The position numbers and the translations under genes are program-made. A DNA stretch of 5,866 bases from JBQTHI01 sp052390035 (GTDB lineage Bacteria; Actinomycetota; Acidimicrobiia; Spongiisociales; ZC4RG35), in assembly GCA_052390035.1 (NCBI GenBank), contig JBQTHI010000126.1:1-5866 (forward strand), given 5' to 3'. The stretch's first letter is position 1, and the number at the start of each line of letters is the position of its first letter. This document shows positions 1 to 5,866 of the stretch, piece by piece. The notes under the pieces are model-generated. The model did not search any database, had not been told where the DNA came from, and was given only the letters and a program-made list of their open reading frames with translations.

Positions 1-2307
1 GACCGGTTCCTTTTCGGTGACCTGACCGTTGGCCGGCAAACCGTCCTCAGGGTGGCCGTCCCCTTCGACCAACCTTCGCTTGGCAGCCTCTGCGCGCCGT
101 CGAGCACCGATCTCCTCGGTGACGGACTGCCAACCGACTGGTTCCCGCATCACCCGCTCACCGGGTACCGTTCCCATGATCTCGGCCACTTCGTCGCCGG
201 ATACGGTCTTCTTCTCCTCGAGGACCGCCGCCAACTCGAGCACCTTGTCGCGGTGTTCGTCGAGCAGCTGGTCGACCTGCTCGTAGAGCTCGGCCAGTCT
301 GTCTTCGATCTTGTCATGCCGGGCCCGCAACGTCGCGCTTACCGGATAATCGGCTCCTCCGGCCGGACCGCTCACAGTGCCGGAGAAGGAAACCAGACCC
401 GAACCCATTCCCCAGGCGCCTTCCATCAGTGCCCCGAGAGTGGTAGCGCTGGTGAGGTCGCCGGAAACACCCGATGAGTTGTCGTTGCCAAAGAACATCC
501 GCTCGCCAACCCGGGATGCGAGGCTGACCATGATGTCGGTCTCGAACTCCGATTTCCACTGGGTGTAGCGTTCTTCCTGGCCGAGACTGCGGACCATGCC
601 CAGGGTGGTTGCCCTTTTCTCGATGGTCACCATGTCGATACGCCGGTGGGCACCGAGCACATGGGCAGCCACTGCGTGGGACGCCTCATGAACCGCCACT
701 GCATGGCGCTCCCGTTCGATGTAGTCCACGTCCTCGGGGGGGCCGAGCTCTTTGAGTGCCTTGGCCTTCCAAACGTCGGGCCAGGCGATCGCCTCCCGGC
801 CATCGCGGATGGCGATGATCAGTGCTTCGTTGACCAGATCTTTGATCTTCGCCCCCGAATACATCGGCGTGACTACCGACAGCTTCTCGACCTCGTCGTC
901 CGAAAGGATGTGGGAAACCTTGTTCAGATACCCGATCAGGGTCTGGCGGCGCCCATCCTTGGAAGGAAAACCGACCTTGTATATCCGATCGATGCGGCCC
1001 GGACGAAGCATCGCCTCGTCGAGAGCGTTGGGCATGTTGGTAGCCAGAATGTGAAGGATGCGATACTTCGGTGGCGGCTTGGGTCGAAAGCCGAAGAGCT
1101 TGCGAAGCCGGTTGGCGAGGCCCCTCGGCTTGGTCAGGCCATTCATCTCGGTGAGAAGAGCCTGGAGAGTGCCCATCCCCCCGCCCCCCATACCGGCCCC
1201 CATGATGATCCGATTTATCCATGGACGGCGGGGCTCCTCGACGGGCTCGGCGGGCTGCGCCCAGGTTGCCGCCAGCGCATCCTGGGTGAAGGGAGAGAGG
1301 AAATGAAAACCGTTGCAGGAGAGGTGAGCCGCAACCGGGGATGACCCCAATGTCCCGGTGGGTGCTCCCATGTTGCCCCGACTGCCGAGCGAATCGGCTT
1401 CGTCGAGGAAGACGATGACTCCGCCGTGGCGCAATGACAGTTTGCGGAGTTTGCGATAGAGCGATTTGACTTTGAGGATGCCCACTCCGAAAAACATGTT
1501 GATGAAAGCGCCGGGCTCTACGAACACGTAGGGACGTCCGGTCTCTCCGGCCACCGCCTCGGCGATGAGGGTCTTGCCGGTGCCGGGAGGACCCCACAGA
1601 AGGATGCCGCCCGGGATATACCCGCCCTTCGCTTCGATCTCGTCCGGCTTCTCAAGGAAGGCGATGTTCTCCTTGATGAGGTCGAGGACGTGATCCTGGC
1701 CCCAAACATCCGAGAAACGGGTTTTGATCTCTTCCGGCATGATGATGTTCATGCCGCCCCTGGAGAGGAACCAGAAGATCGCCACGAACTGCCCAATGGC
1801 GATGGTCATGATCACCACTGCCTGGATGAAGAAGGGGCTGGTGATGACCGCTACCAACAGTCGCGGCGCCTCGGTGATGGCCTGGATCGGACTCGAGATC
1901 TCCGGGACCAGGTAGGTGGCTATCACCGAGTAGAGCCCGATGATGACCATCCAGCGGATGAAGCGGCCCACCCGGAATCGGGTCCATGGCTTGAGATGGT
2001 CCATACCACCTTCGACCCGTCCGAAGACTCCCTGCTGCCAGAAGCCGTGATATGCGGCGCTCCGCTCCGAGATCGAGTAGTGAATCTGGCGCAGAATCTC
2101 GAGAACGAACAGGACGCCGAGGATCTGGCCGATGCTCGTGGCAAAGAAAGATCGGAGGGCGTCGCCCACGGTGACAAACGGCGGCTGTATCTGGGTGCCC
2201 ACGACCGCGGTGGTGATCACCCCCAGCAGAATCAGGAACTTGATTCGATCCCAGGTGTCTGCCCGGCGGCGAGTCTTCCTTACGGCGCTTTTTTGTTGAC
2301 CAGCCAC
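1..2307 (-). CDS. ftsH: FtsH-family membrane AAA+ zinc metalloprotease (M41), divergent, C-terminus cut by window edge
   Basis: Predicted ATP-dependent membrane protease that unfolds and degrades proteins at the cytoplasmic face of the inner membrane. 769 codons are visible, with no stop before the edge. Domains in order: basic N-terminus; four hydrophobic segments (about 24-38, 53-72, 116-134 and 150-181); AAA+ domain with Walker A GPPGTGKT (239-246), pore loop MFFGVG (271-276), Walker B VIVFLDEAD (297-305), sensor-1 LATN (421-424) and arginine-finger stretch LRPGRIDR (434-441); then the M41 domain with HEASH (540-544) and a likely third zinc ligand, Asp617, in SGDL. The tail after about residue 715 is charged and probably disordered. 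Classical FtsH has two membrane helices around a periplasmic domain; here the outside loops are short. Two insertions lie in the AAA domain (about 312-369 and 392-411). The GTG start at 2307 is chosen because no in-frame ATG precedes the membrane segments; it overlaps the lipoprotein gene by 28 bases. The symbol denotes the family; it may be a paralogue of the housekeeping FtsH. Confidence 0.92.
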   Translation of the reverse strand, partial: MAGQQKSAVRKTRRRADTWDRIKFLILLGVITTAVVGTQIQPPFVTVGDALRSFFATSIGQILGVLFVLEILRQIHYSISERSAAYHGFWQQGVFGRVEGGMDHLKPWTRFRVGRFIRWMVIIGLYSVIATYLVPEISSPIQAITEAPRLLVAVITSPFFIQAVVIMTIAIGQFVAIFWFLSRGGMNIIMPEEIKTRFSDVWGQDHVLDLIKENIAFLEKPDEIEAKGGYIPGGILLWGPPGTGKTLIAEAVAGETGRPYVFVEPGAFINMFFGVGILKVKSLYRKLRKLSLRHGGVIVFLDEADSLGSRGNMGAPTGTLGSSPVAAHLSCNGFHFLSPFTQDALAATWAQPAEPVEEPRRPWINRIIMGAGMGGGGMGTLQALLTEMNGLTKPRGLANRLRKLFGFRPKPPPKYRILHILATNMPNALDEAMLRPGRIDRIYKVGFPSKDGRRQTLIGYLNKVSHILSDDEVEKLSVVTPMYSGAKIKDLVNEALIIAIRDGREAIAWPDVWKAKALKELGPPEDVDYIERERHAVAVHEASHAVAAHVLGAHRRIDMVTIEKRATTLGMVRSLGQEERYTQWKSEFETDIMVSLASRVGERMFFGNDNSSGVSGDLTSATTLGALMEGAWGMGSGLVSFSGTVSGPAGGADYPVSATLRARHDKIEDRLAELYEQVDQLLDEHRDKVLELAAVLEEKKTVSGDEVAEIMGTVPGERVMREPVGWQSVTEEIGARRRAEAAKRRLVEGDGHPEDGLPANGQVTEKEPV

Positions 2308-2924
2308 GAGTCCACCACCCTCTCGATTTGGGCTTGATTGTCGATGTAGCACTGGCGGGAGCAGCCGGCCACGATGGAATACATCTTTTCGTCGTCAGGA
2401 TTGGTGACCGAGATCATGTAGGCGACTCCTACCTCGGCCCCGCTGTCGTCGGAATAGGAAACCAGGAGCCTTATCCCATCGAAGCCGTCACCAAAGGTGA
2501 AGTCCTCACGGACGTGCTCCTGTGCGTCGAGATACTGGAAGTAAGGAAGGATGGACTGGGAGAGGGCCGCCCGACTGAGGAACTGGCGTTCCACATCACC
2601 AACGGTCCGCACCGACATCAGCCCAATGGGGTAGGCAGCGTTGACCAGCGGAGTGGCCACGTTGCCGACGTCTCTGGAGGGGGCACCGTCGAAACCCGTC
2701 GACACGACCGCCGGATAGTCAAACCCGCTGTAGGACTCGATAAATGGGGTGTCGGTCAGGTCATTTAGCTCGCCGACGTCGTACAGATGCCAGTCGGACG
2801 GAACCTGGACCAGGGTTAGTTTCTCCGGGTCGGTGTACGACATGGTTTCCGACACTTCGCTTGCACCGCAGGCGGCAGCCACCAGAGCGAAGCCCCCCAA
2901 CCCAAGCGCTAATCGGCGGGTCAT
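2280..2924 (-). CDS. Predicted secreted lipoprotein of unknown function
   Basis: A 214-residue protein. The N-terminus MTRRLALGLGGFALVAAAC is a typical lipoprotein signal: two arginines, a hydrophobic stretch and Cys19 in a relaxed lipobox (AAAC). The mature protein is therefore probably lipid-anchored outside the cytoplasmic membrane. The mature part is acidic and mixed alpha/beta in character. It begins with a segment around VPSDWHLYDV, loosely like the start of PsbP/LpqN-type lipoprotein domains, and ends with a helix (about 196-209). This resemblance is weak and I assign no family. Two close cysteines (Cys188 and Cys192, CSRQC) could form a disulfide. The ATG at 2924 is chosen because it begins the signal peptide and has GAGGTGG just upstream; the open frame extends to about 3107, but that part looks non-coding. 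The stop lies inside the start region of the FtsH-like gene, suggesting co-translation and possibly a joint role at the membrane. Confidence 0.85.
   Translation of the reverse strand: MTRRLALGLGGFALVAAACGASEVSETMSYTDPEKLTLVQVPSDWHLYDVGELNDLTDTPFIESYSGFDYPAVVSTGFDGAPSRDVGNVATPLVNAAYPIGLMSVRTVGDVERQFLSRAALSQSILPYFQYLDAQEHVREDFTFGDGFDGIRLLVSYSDDSGAEVGVAYMISVTNPDDEKMYSIVAGCSRQCYIDNQAQIERVVDSWLVNKKAP
2318..2324 (-). promoter_or_regulatory. Possible ribosome binding site for the FtsH-like gene, inside the lipoprotein gene
   Basis: GAGAGGG on the minus strand lies 10 bases before the GTG at 2307, within the last codons of the lipoprotein gene. It supports that GTG as the start. The spacing is a little long, and a second purine-rich run (GGTGG) lies closer, so the exact contact is uncertain. 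Confidence 0.35.
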
Positions 2925-2926
2925 GA

Positions 2927-2933
2927 CCACCTC
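2927..2933 (-). promoter_or_regulatory. Ribosome binding site of the lipoprotein gene
   Basis: GAGGTGG on the minus strand, with its GAGG core five bases before the ATG at 2924. It decides the start of the lipoprotein gene in favour of this ATG over the longer open frame. Confidence 0.6.
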
Positions 2934-2950
2934 AGAATACGCCACAAGGA

Positions 2951-2981
2951 TAAATACCGGTTCAAGATACTTCCATGTCAT
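2951..2981 (-). promoter_or_regulatory. Weak candidate promoter for the lipoprotein/FtsH-like pair
   Basis: On the minus strand, ATGACA (2981-2976) is followed after 19 bases by TATTTA (2956-2951), inside an AT-richer patch of an otherwise GC-rich region. The position, about 27 bases before the lipoprotein ATG, is sensible. The spacer is longer than the usual 16-18 bases and the matches are imperfect, so this is only a suggestion. The whole gap between the divergent starts (2925-3048) should hold promoters for both directions; I found no convincing one for the plus strand. Confidence 0.2.
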
Positions 2982-3048
2982 CGGCTTCCGGGGGCACTCG
3001 GGTAAAGCGATCTGTCGACACGGTCCCCGGGTATGGCACCATGGGTCT

Positions 3049-3585
3049 GTGGAAACACCCGTGGCGGGCTCCCTGCTGGTGGCCTCTCCGGTGCTGCTCG
3101 ACCCCAACTTCTTTCGGACGGTGGTGCTGATCTTGCAGCATGACCGAGAAGGCGCCGTCGGCGTGGTACTTAACCGGCCGAGCGAGGCCCCGGTCGACCA
3201 CCACCTTCCCGAATGGAAGGGCCGGTTGGAGGAGCCAGCGGTGGTCTTCGTCGGCGGCCCCGTCGATCAGGCTGTCGCCATCGGAGTTGTGCGAGCCGAT
3301 CTCCCGTCCGAGCCGATCGCAGTTCCAGGCGTCGGACTGGTCGACTTGGGATCCGATCCGGCCGCGGCCAACCCGGGAGAGGTCAGGGTTTTCTCCGGCT
3401 ATGCCGGGTGGGGCCCCGGTCAGCTCGAGGGGGAGCTCAGCGAAGGCGCCTGGCTCGTGGTGCGAGCCGAGGCGGCGGACATATTTACCGACGAGCCGGA
3501 AGGCTTATGGGGCAAGGTTCTCCGCCGTCAGGGCGGTCGTCTGGCGATGCTGGCGACCTTCCCGGACGATCCAAGCTTGAACTAG
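3049..3585 (+). CDS. yqgE: YqgE/AlgH family protein (DUF179)
   Basis: A 178-residue cytoplasmic protein matching the YqgE/AlgH family, whose usual length is about 185 residues. Family features seen: the N-terminal segment GSLLVASPVLLDPNFFRTVV with the following LILQHDREGAVGVVLNRPS (compare the family pattern of 'lDP.F..sVv.i..H...GamGlviN.p'), then VFVGGPV, and the SGYAGWGPGQLEGEL segment that is the hallmark of the family. The biochemical role is not established; AlgH was first linked to alginate regulation in Pseudomonas, which need not apply here. The GTG at 3049 gives the family's normal N-terminus; GTG at 3061 is a close alternative, and the open frame back to 2749 is antisense to the lipoprotein gene. 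No clear Shine-Dalgarno sequence precedes 3049, so the start is less sure than the family call. It is divergent from the lipoprotein gene and followed 44 bases later by rnhB on the same strand. Confidence 0.92.
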   Translation: METPVAGSLLVASPVLLDPNFFRTVVLILQHDREGAVGVVLNRPSEAPVDHHLPEWKGRLEEPAVVFVGGPVDQAVAIGVVRADLPSEPIAVPGVGLVDLGSDPAAANPGEVRVFSGYAGWGPGQLEGELSEGAWLVVRAEAADIFTDEPEGLWGKVLRRQGGRLAMLATFPDDPSLN

Positions 3586-3601
3586 ATAACAGACACCAGA
3601 A

Positions 3602-3626
3602 GGATGGCTCCGGGCGTTAGCCTTCC
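3602..3626 (+). other. Small imperfect hairpin between yqgE and rnhB
   Basis: GGATGGCT (3602-3609) can pair with AGCCTTCC (3619-3626): seven pairs with one T-T mismatch around a nine-base loop. There is no T-run after it, so it is not a typical intrinsic terminator. It sits just before the rnhB start and could influence translation there. A stem this short may arise by chance. Confidence 0.25.
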
Positions 3627-3629
3627 GTC

Positions 3630-4316
3630 GTGACCACTGTGCGGCGGCTTCGCAGCGCCCTGATCGCCCACCCCCCCGGGATCGGGATCGAGCGAGAGTT
3701 GTGGGCCGCCGGAAAGCGGGTGGTGGTCGGTATGGATGAGGTGGGTCGAGGCTCATGGGCCGGTCCTTTGTCGGTGGGGGCGGCGGTGATTCCGGCCAAC
3801 CGCCGGGTTTACAAAATCAGAGATTCCAAGCTGCTGACCGAAGGTGAGCGAGGAGCGATCTTCGACCGAATTGCCGGCTGGTGTCAGGCATGGGCAGTGG
3901 GACATGCCACGCCTGCCGAGTGTGATGAGTTGGGAATGTCAGCCGCTCAGAGGCTGGCGGCCCGGCGAGCCCTCGACCGTCTGGGGATCACTCCTGACAA
4001 GGTGCTGGTCGATGGCAAATGGGACTTTGTTGGTGGCGCCCGCAGGCTGGTTGGAGGCGATAGGACCTGCCTTTCGATCGCGGCGGCATCCATCCTCGCC
4101 AAGGTGAGCCGGGACGCCATCATGAGAGCCGAGGCGGAGCATTATCCGCTCTACAACTTCGAGAACAATAAGGGTTACCCCTGCCCGGTGCACAAGGCCG
4201 CCCTCCAAGCATGGGGGCCGAGCACGATTCATCGCAAGTCGTGGGTGTTCATGGATGGCTTGGTGTGGAATGGCCTGCCCCGCTACATCCGCGACGAACA
4301 GCTTGCCCTGTTCTAG
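3630..4316 (+). CDS. rnhB: Ribonuclease HII
   Basis: A 228-residue cytoplasmic enzyme that cuts the RNA strand of RNA-DNA hybrids and starts removal of single ribonucleotides from DNA. All family signatures are present: GMDEVGRGSWAGP with catalytic Asp36 and Glu37, DSKLL (65-69), VDG with Asp128, SIAAASILAKVSRD ending in Asp162, and near the C-terminus NKGYPCPVH and GPSTIHRKSW. The four acidic residues that bind the two metal ions are intact, so the enzyme should be active. The length is normal for the family. The GTG at 3630 is the first in-frame start; GTG at 3639 is also possible. No strong ribosome binding site stands before it: the nearest purine run, AGAAGG (3598-3603), is 26 bases upstream. 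It follows yqgE closely and may share its transcript. Its stop lies 14 bases from the stop of the converging amylosucrase-like gene, with no visible terminator between. Confidence 0.97.
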   Translation: MTTVRRLRSALIAHPPGIGIERELWAAGKRVVVGMDEVGRGSWAGPLSVGAAVIPANRRVYKIRDSKLLTEGERGAIFDRIAGWCQAWAVGHATPAECDELGMSAAQRLAARRALDRLGITPDKVLVDGKWDFVGGARRLVGGDRTCLSIAAASILAKVSRDAIMRAEAEHYPLYNFENNKGYPCPVHKAALQAWGPSTIHRKSWVFMDGLVWNGLPRYIRDEQLALF

Positions 4317-4330
4317 GTAACCCGCCCTGT

Positions 4331-5761
4331 TTAGGAGTGGGGCACCTCCAACAACCGTATCTCGAAGGGGCCCATGCTCGTACCGTCCCATGTCTCCTCG
4401 CGCACGAGATCGAATCGTCCCTCCGCGGGTATGAAGGCCTCCGTCCAGGTGAACGCCTCCGATGAGAGATTCGCCACCAGCCGAATCGGTCCGCGGCGGA
4501 AAGCGAGAAGTCGATGATCCGGCAACTCCATCGACTCAATGTGCGCTCCGGCGAGCTCGTGACGTCCGCCCAGAGTCGAAAATACCCGCCGGGCGGCGGC
4601 GTCCAGAACCCCATCGGGGCCGAGCGCGTCATCGTCACCTGGTGGGGTGTGGGGCGAGGCATCGAGGATCACTATGTCGGCGGCCGTCGCGGCGACGGTA
4701 ATGGCGGCGAGGTGGCGACGCAGGTCCACTTCCCCTAGGCCATCTCCGGGACTGGGGCCTTTGACGGGGAGTGCCCGGCTGCAATCGCTGGGAAACCGCC
4801 GCTCAAGAATGGGCATGAGCGCTCGCCGATCCGCCGCTTCGAAAGAGCTCCAAATCCCCTGCGACAGTTCTTGGTCGAGTCCTATCCGGCATTGATCCGC
4901 CGAAACAAAGAGCTCGTGGAATGGAACGGGGTGACTCCCAGGTTCGGGAACCGCCAGCAGCCGGACCGACGGAGCCGCCATGCTCGCGACGGTGGCCAGT
5001 AATCGTGCAACGAGATGGGTAGCGGGTTGGTTGCGGCTGTCCATACCCTGGTCCCTCCAGGTCGACGAAAGACCCCGGAGGGCAACCGCCGAGGCTCCCC
5101 GATTGGCGATGGATACGATCTCAGCGGTAACGGCTGCGGCCACCGAAGGGTTGTGATAATCGAGATCCCAGCTGCCGGGCCCTCTGCTCGTAGCGATCCA
5201 CCGCGCTAGGCCCGGGTGCCAGCTGAACCCGTCCCCTTGTCGATCGTCGTTAGGCGAATAAGCCGCGGCAAACCGATCCGGCTCGGTTCGGTTCTTGTAC
5301 ATCGAGAAGTAGCCGCCCAAGTTCCTGTCGCCGCCGGCTGCACCGACGGCCCAGGGATGGGAGGCATCGACATGGTCGGCGGTCAACCAGCCGACCCAGC
5401 CGGCTTGGGTGTCCGTCGGGAGAGGAGCTTCATTTTTGGGGGAAGAGAGCCATACTCCCCAACCGCTGGCCGGGCCTAGTCGATCACCCTTGCGGAGGCG
5501 CCCCGGCCGGGCGAGGAATCCTTCGGCGACCGTCTTGGTCATCAGCTCGACAATCCAGGAAAAGTCATACCGCCACCCATATAGCTGATGACAGATTCGG
5601 AACAGATCCTCGAACCGAGGCTCAACCTGGGAGACGAACTGCCGCCACGATTTCGGTTTGAATTCGGGTCGCCAAAGCTTCAGCAAGTGTTGGAGGGCCT
5701 CGGCCGCAGCCGGGCCTTGCCATCCAGAAGCTGCTCGGACGTCTGGGGAAGGAACCGTCAC
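4331..5761 (-). CDS. Amylosucrase-like (GH13) protein lacking catalytic residues, probable pseudoenzyme
   Basis: A 476-residue protein, shorter than amylosucrase (about 630-650). Amylosucrase turns sucrose into an alpha-1,4-glucan plus fructose. Parts follow that family in order: the helical N-terminal domain (about 40-92, RFEDLF...LYG...DF..W); a B-domain-like stretch (135-202) with HPWA, FSWHPGLARW and SWDLDYHNP; the segment 222-264 with ANRG, W235 and NQP..H; ADQCRIG (288-294); and a C-terminal beta domain (LLAFRRG, LVANLS). By gapless eye alignment the nucleophile Asp (Asp286 of Neisseria polysaccharea amylosucrase) is Arg229, the acid/base Glu328 is Val271, Asp393 and its neighbouring His are lost near 332-340, and the first-motif Asp is Trp125. 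Roughly 80-100 residues covering the first barrel strands are missing near 110-122. The frame is intact and shows ordinary codon use, arguing against a decaying gene. The GTG at 5761 is chosen because it overlaps the preceding stop (GTGA); GTG at 5809 would add 16 unlikely residues. Confidence 0.8.
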   Translation of the reverse strand: MTVPSPDVRAASGWQGPAAAEALQHLLKLWRPEFKPKSWRQFVSQVEPRFEDLFRICHQLYGWRYDFSWIVELMTKTVAEGFLARPGRLRKGDRLGPASGWGVWLSSPKNEAPLPTDTQAGWVGWLTADHVDASHPWAVGAAGGDRNLGGYFSMYKNRTEPDRFAAAYSPNDDRQGDGFSWHPGLARWIATSRGPGSWDLDYHNPSVAAAVTAEIVSIANRGASAVALRGLSSTWRDQGMDSRNQPATHLVARLLATVASMAAPSVRLLAVPEPGSHPVPFHELFVSADQCRIGLDQELSQGIWSSFEAADRRALMPILERRFPSDCSRALPVKGPSPGDGLGEVDLRRHLAAITVAATAADIVILDASPHTPPGDDDALGPDGVLDAAARRVFSTLGGRHELAGAHIESMELPDHRLLAFRRGPIRLVANLSSEAFTWTEAFIPAEGRFDLVREETWDGTSMGPFEIRLLEVPHS

Positions 5762-5866
5762 CGGCCGGCGGTGAGCTCGTCGAGGTAACGGGGGAACATC
5801 TCCCGCCACGTGACCCAGTCATGTGGCCACTCTTCCCCCCACTCGTCGACCCGGTTGGGAATCCGT
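5758..5866 (-). CDS. C-terminal end of an unidentified upstream gene (partial)
   Basis: The last 35 codons of a gene entering from the right edge and ending in TGA at 5760-5758. The visible peptide is rich in Trp, Glu and Arg (EEWPHDWVTWREMFPRYLDE) and reads like a real protein end. Its stop overlaps the GTG start of the amylosucrase-like gene by four bases, so the two are almost surely one operon with coupled translation. Too little is visible to name a family. It does not look like an amylosucrase C-terminus. Confidence 0.7.
   Translation of the reverse strand, partial: RIPNRVDEWGEEWPHDWVTWREMFPRYLDELTAGR

Noticed and set aside
646..1344. Long 232-codon open frame on the plus strand
   Set aside because: It lies antisense to the conserved ATPase and protease domains and shows no recognisable features; long antisense frames are common in GC-rich genes.
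686..1597. Long 303-codon open frame on the minus strand
   Set aside because: It is out of frame with the FtsH-like gene on the same strand. Its translation is Arg/Gly/His-rich with no family features, while the gene's own frame carries all ATPase and protease motifs.
1690..2337. 215-codon open frame on the plus strand
   Set aside because: Antisense to the membrane-anchor part of the FtsH-like gene, with an Asp/His-rich, low-quality translation.
3032..3043. Short near-palindrome ATGGCACCAT by the yqgE start
   Set aside because: Only four base pairs around two central bases, with no second copy; not enough for an operator call.
2749..3048. N-terminal extension of yqgE by 100 codons
   Set aside because: It is antisense to the lipoprotein signal region and adds sequence absent from the family; GTG at 3049 gives the normal length.
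2925..3107. Longer start for the lipoprotein gene
   Set aside because: It would bury the signal peptide and lipobox in the protein interior; the ATG at 2924 has a good ribosome binding site.
4317..4330. Terminator between rnhB and the converging gene
   Set aside because: The 14-base gap and its flanks show no clear stem followed by a T-run in either direction.
4331..5761. Calling the amylosucrase-like gene a pseudogene
   Set aside because: The frame is uninterrupted for 476 codons, codon use looks normal, the start is coupled to the upstream gene, and non-catalytic family positions are kept. Catalytic loss alone fits a pseudoenzyme better.

Overview
The window reads as a compact stretch of chromosome from a high-GC bacterium, most likely an actinobacterium. 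This rests on the strongly GC-biased third codon positions, the frequent GTG starts, the tight gene spacing and the mix of families; it is an inference by eye, and I cannot place the organism below phylum. Nearly every base is coding. I see no RNA genes, insertion sequences, CRISPR arrays or phage genes.

Left part (1-2924, minus strand): a two-gene unit read leftwards. First comes a 214-residue predicted lipoprotein. Its end overlaps the start of a large membrane-anchored AAA+ zinc metalloprotease of the FtsH/M41 family, which runs off the left edge. The protease keeps its ATPase and zinc-site residues, but has an unusual four-helix membrane anchor and two extra segments inside the ATPase domain.

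Middle part (2925-4316, plus strand): after a divergent intergenic gap of about 124 bases come a YqgE/AlgH-family protein and, 44 bases later, ribonuclease HII (rnhB) with all four catalytic acidic residues.

Right part (4331-5866, minus strand): converging on rnhB with only 14 bases between the stop codons is a 476-residue protein. It follows the amylosucrase (GH13) family closely in sequence order, but it lacks the first part of the catalytic barrel and every catalytic carboxylate, so it looks like an intact pseudoenzyme. It overlaps by four bases (GTGA) the end of a further upstream gene, of which only the last 35 codons are visible.

The most interesting objects are the amylosucrase-like pseudoenzyme and the variant FtsH-like protease with its coupled lipoprotein. 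The yqgE and rnhB genes look ordinary. All translations and family alignments here were made by eye from memory of the families, without any database search.
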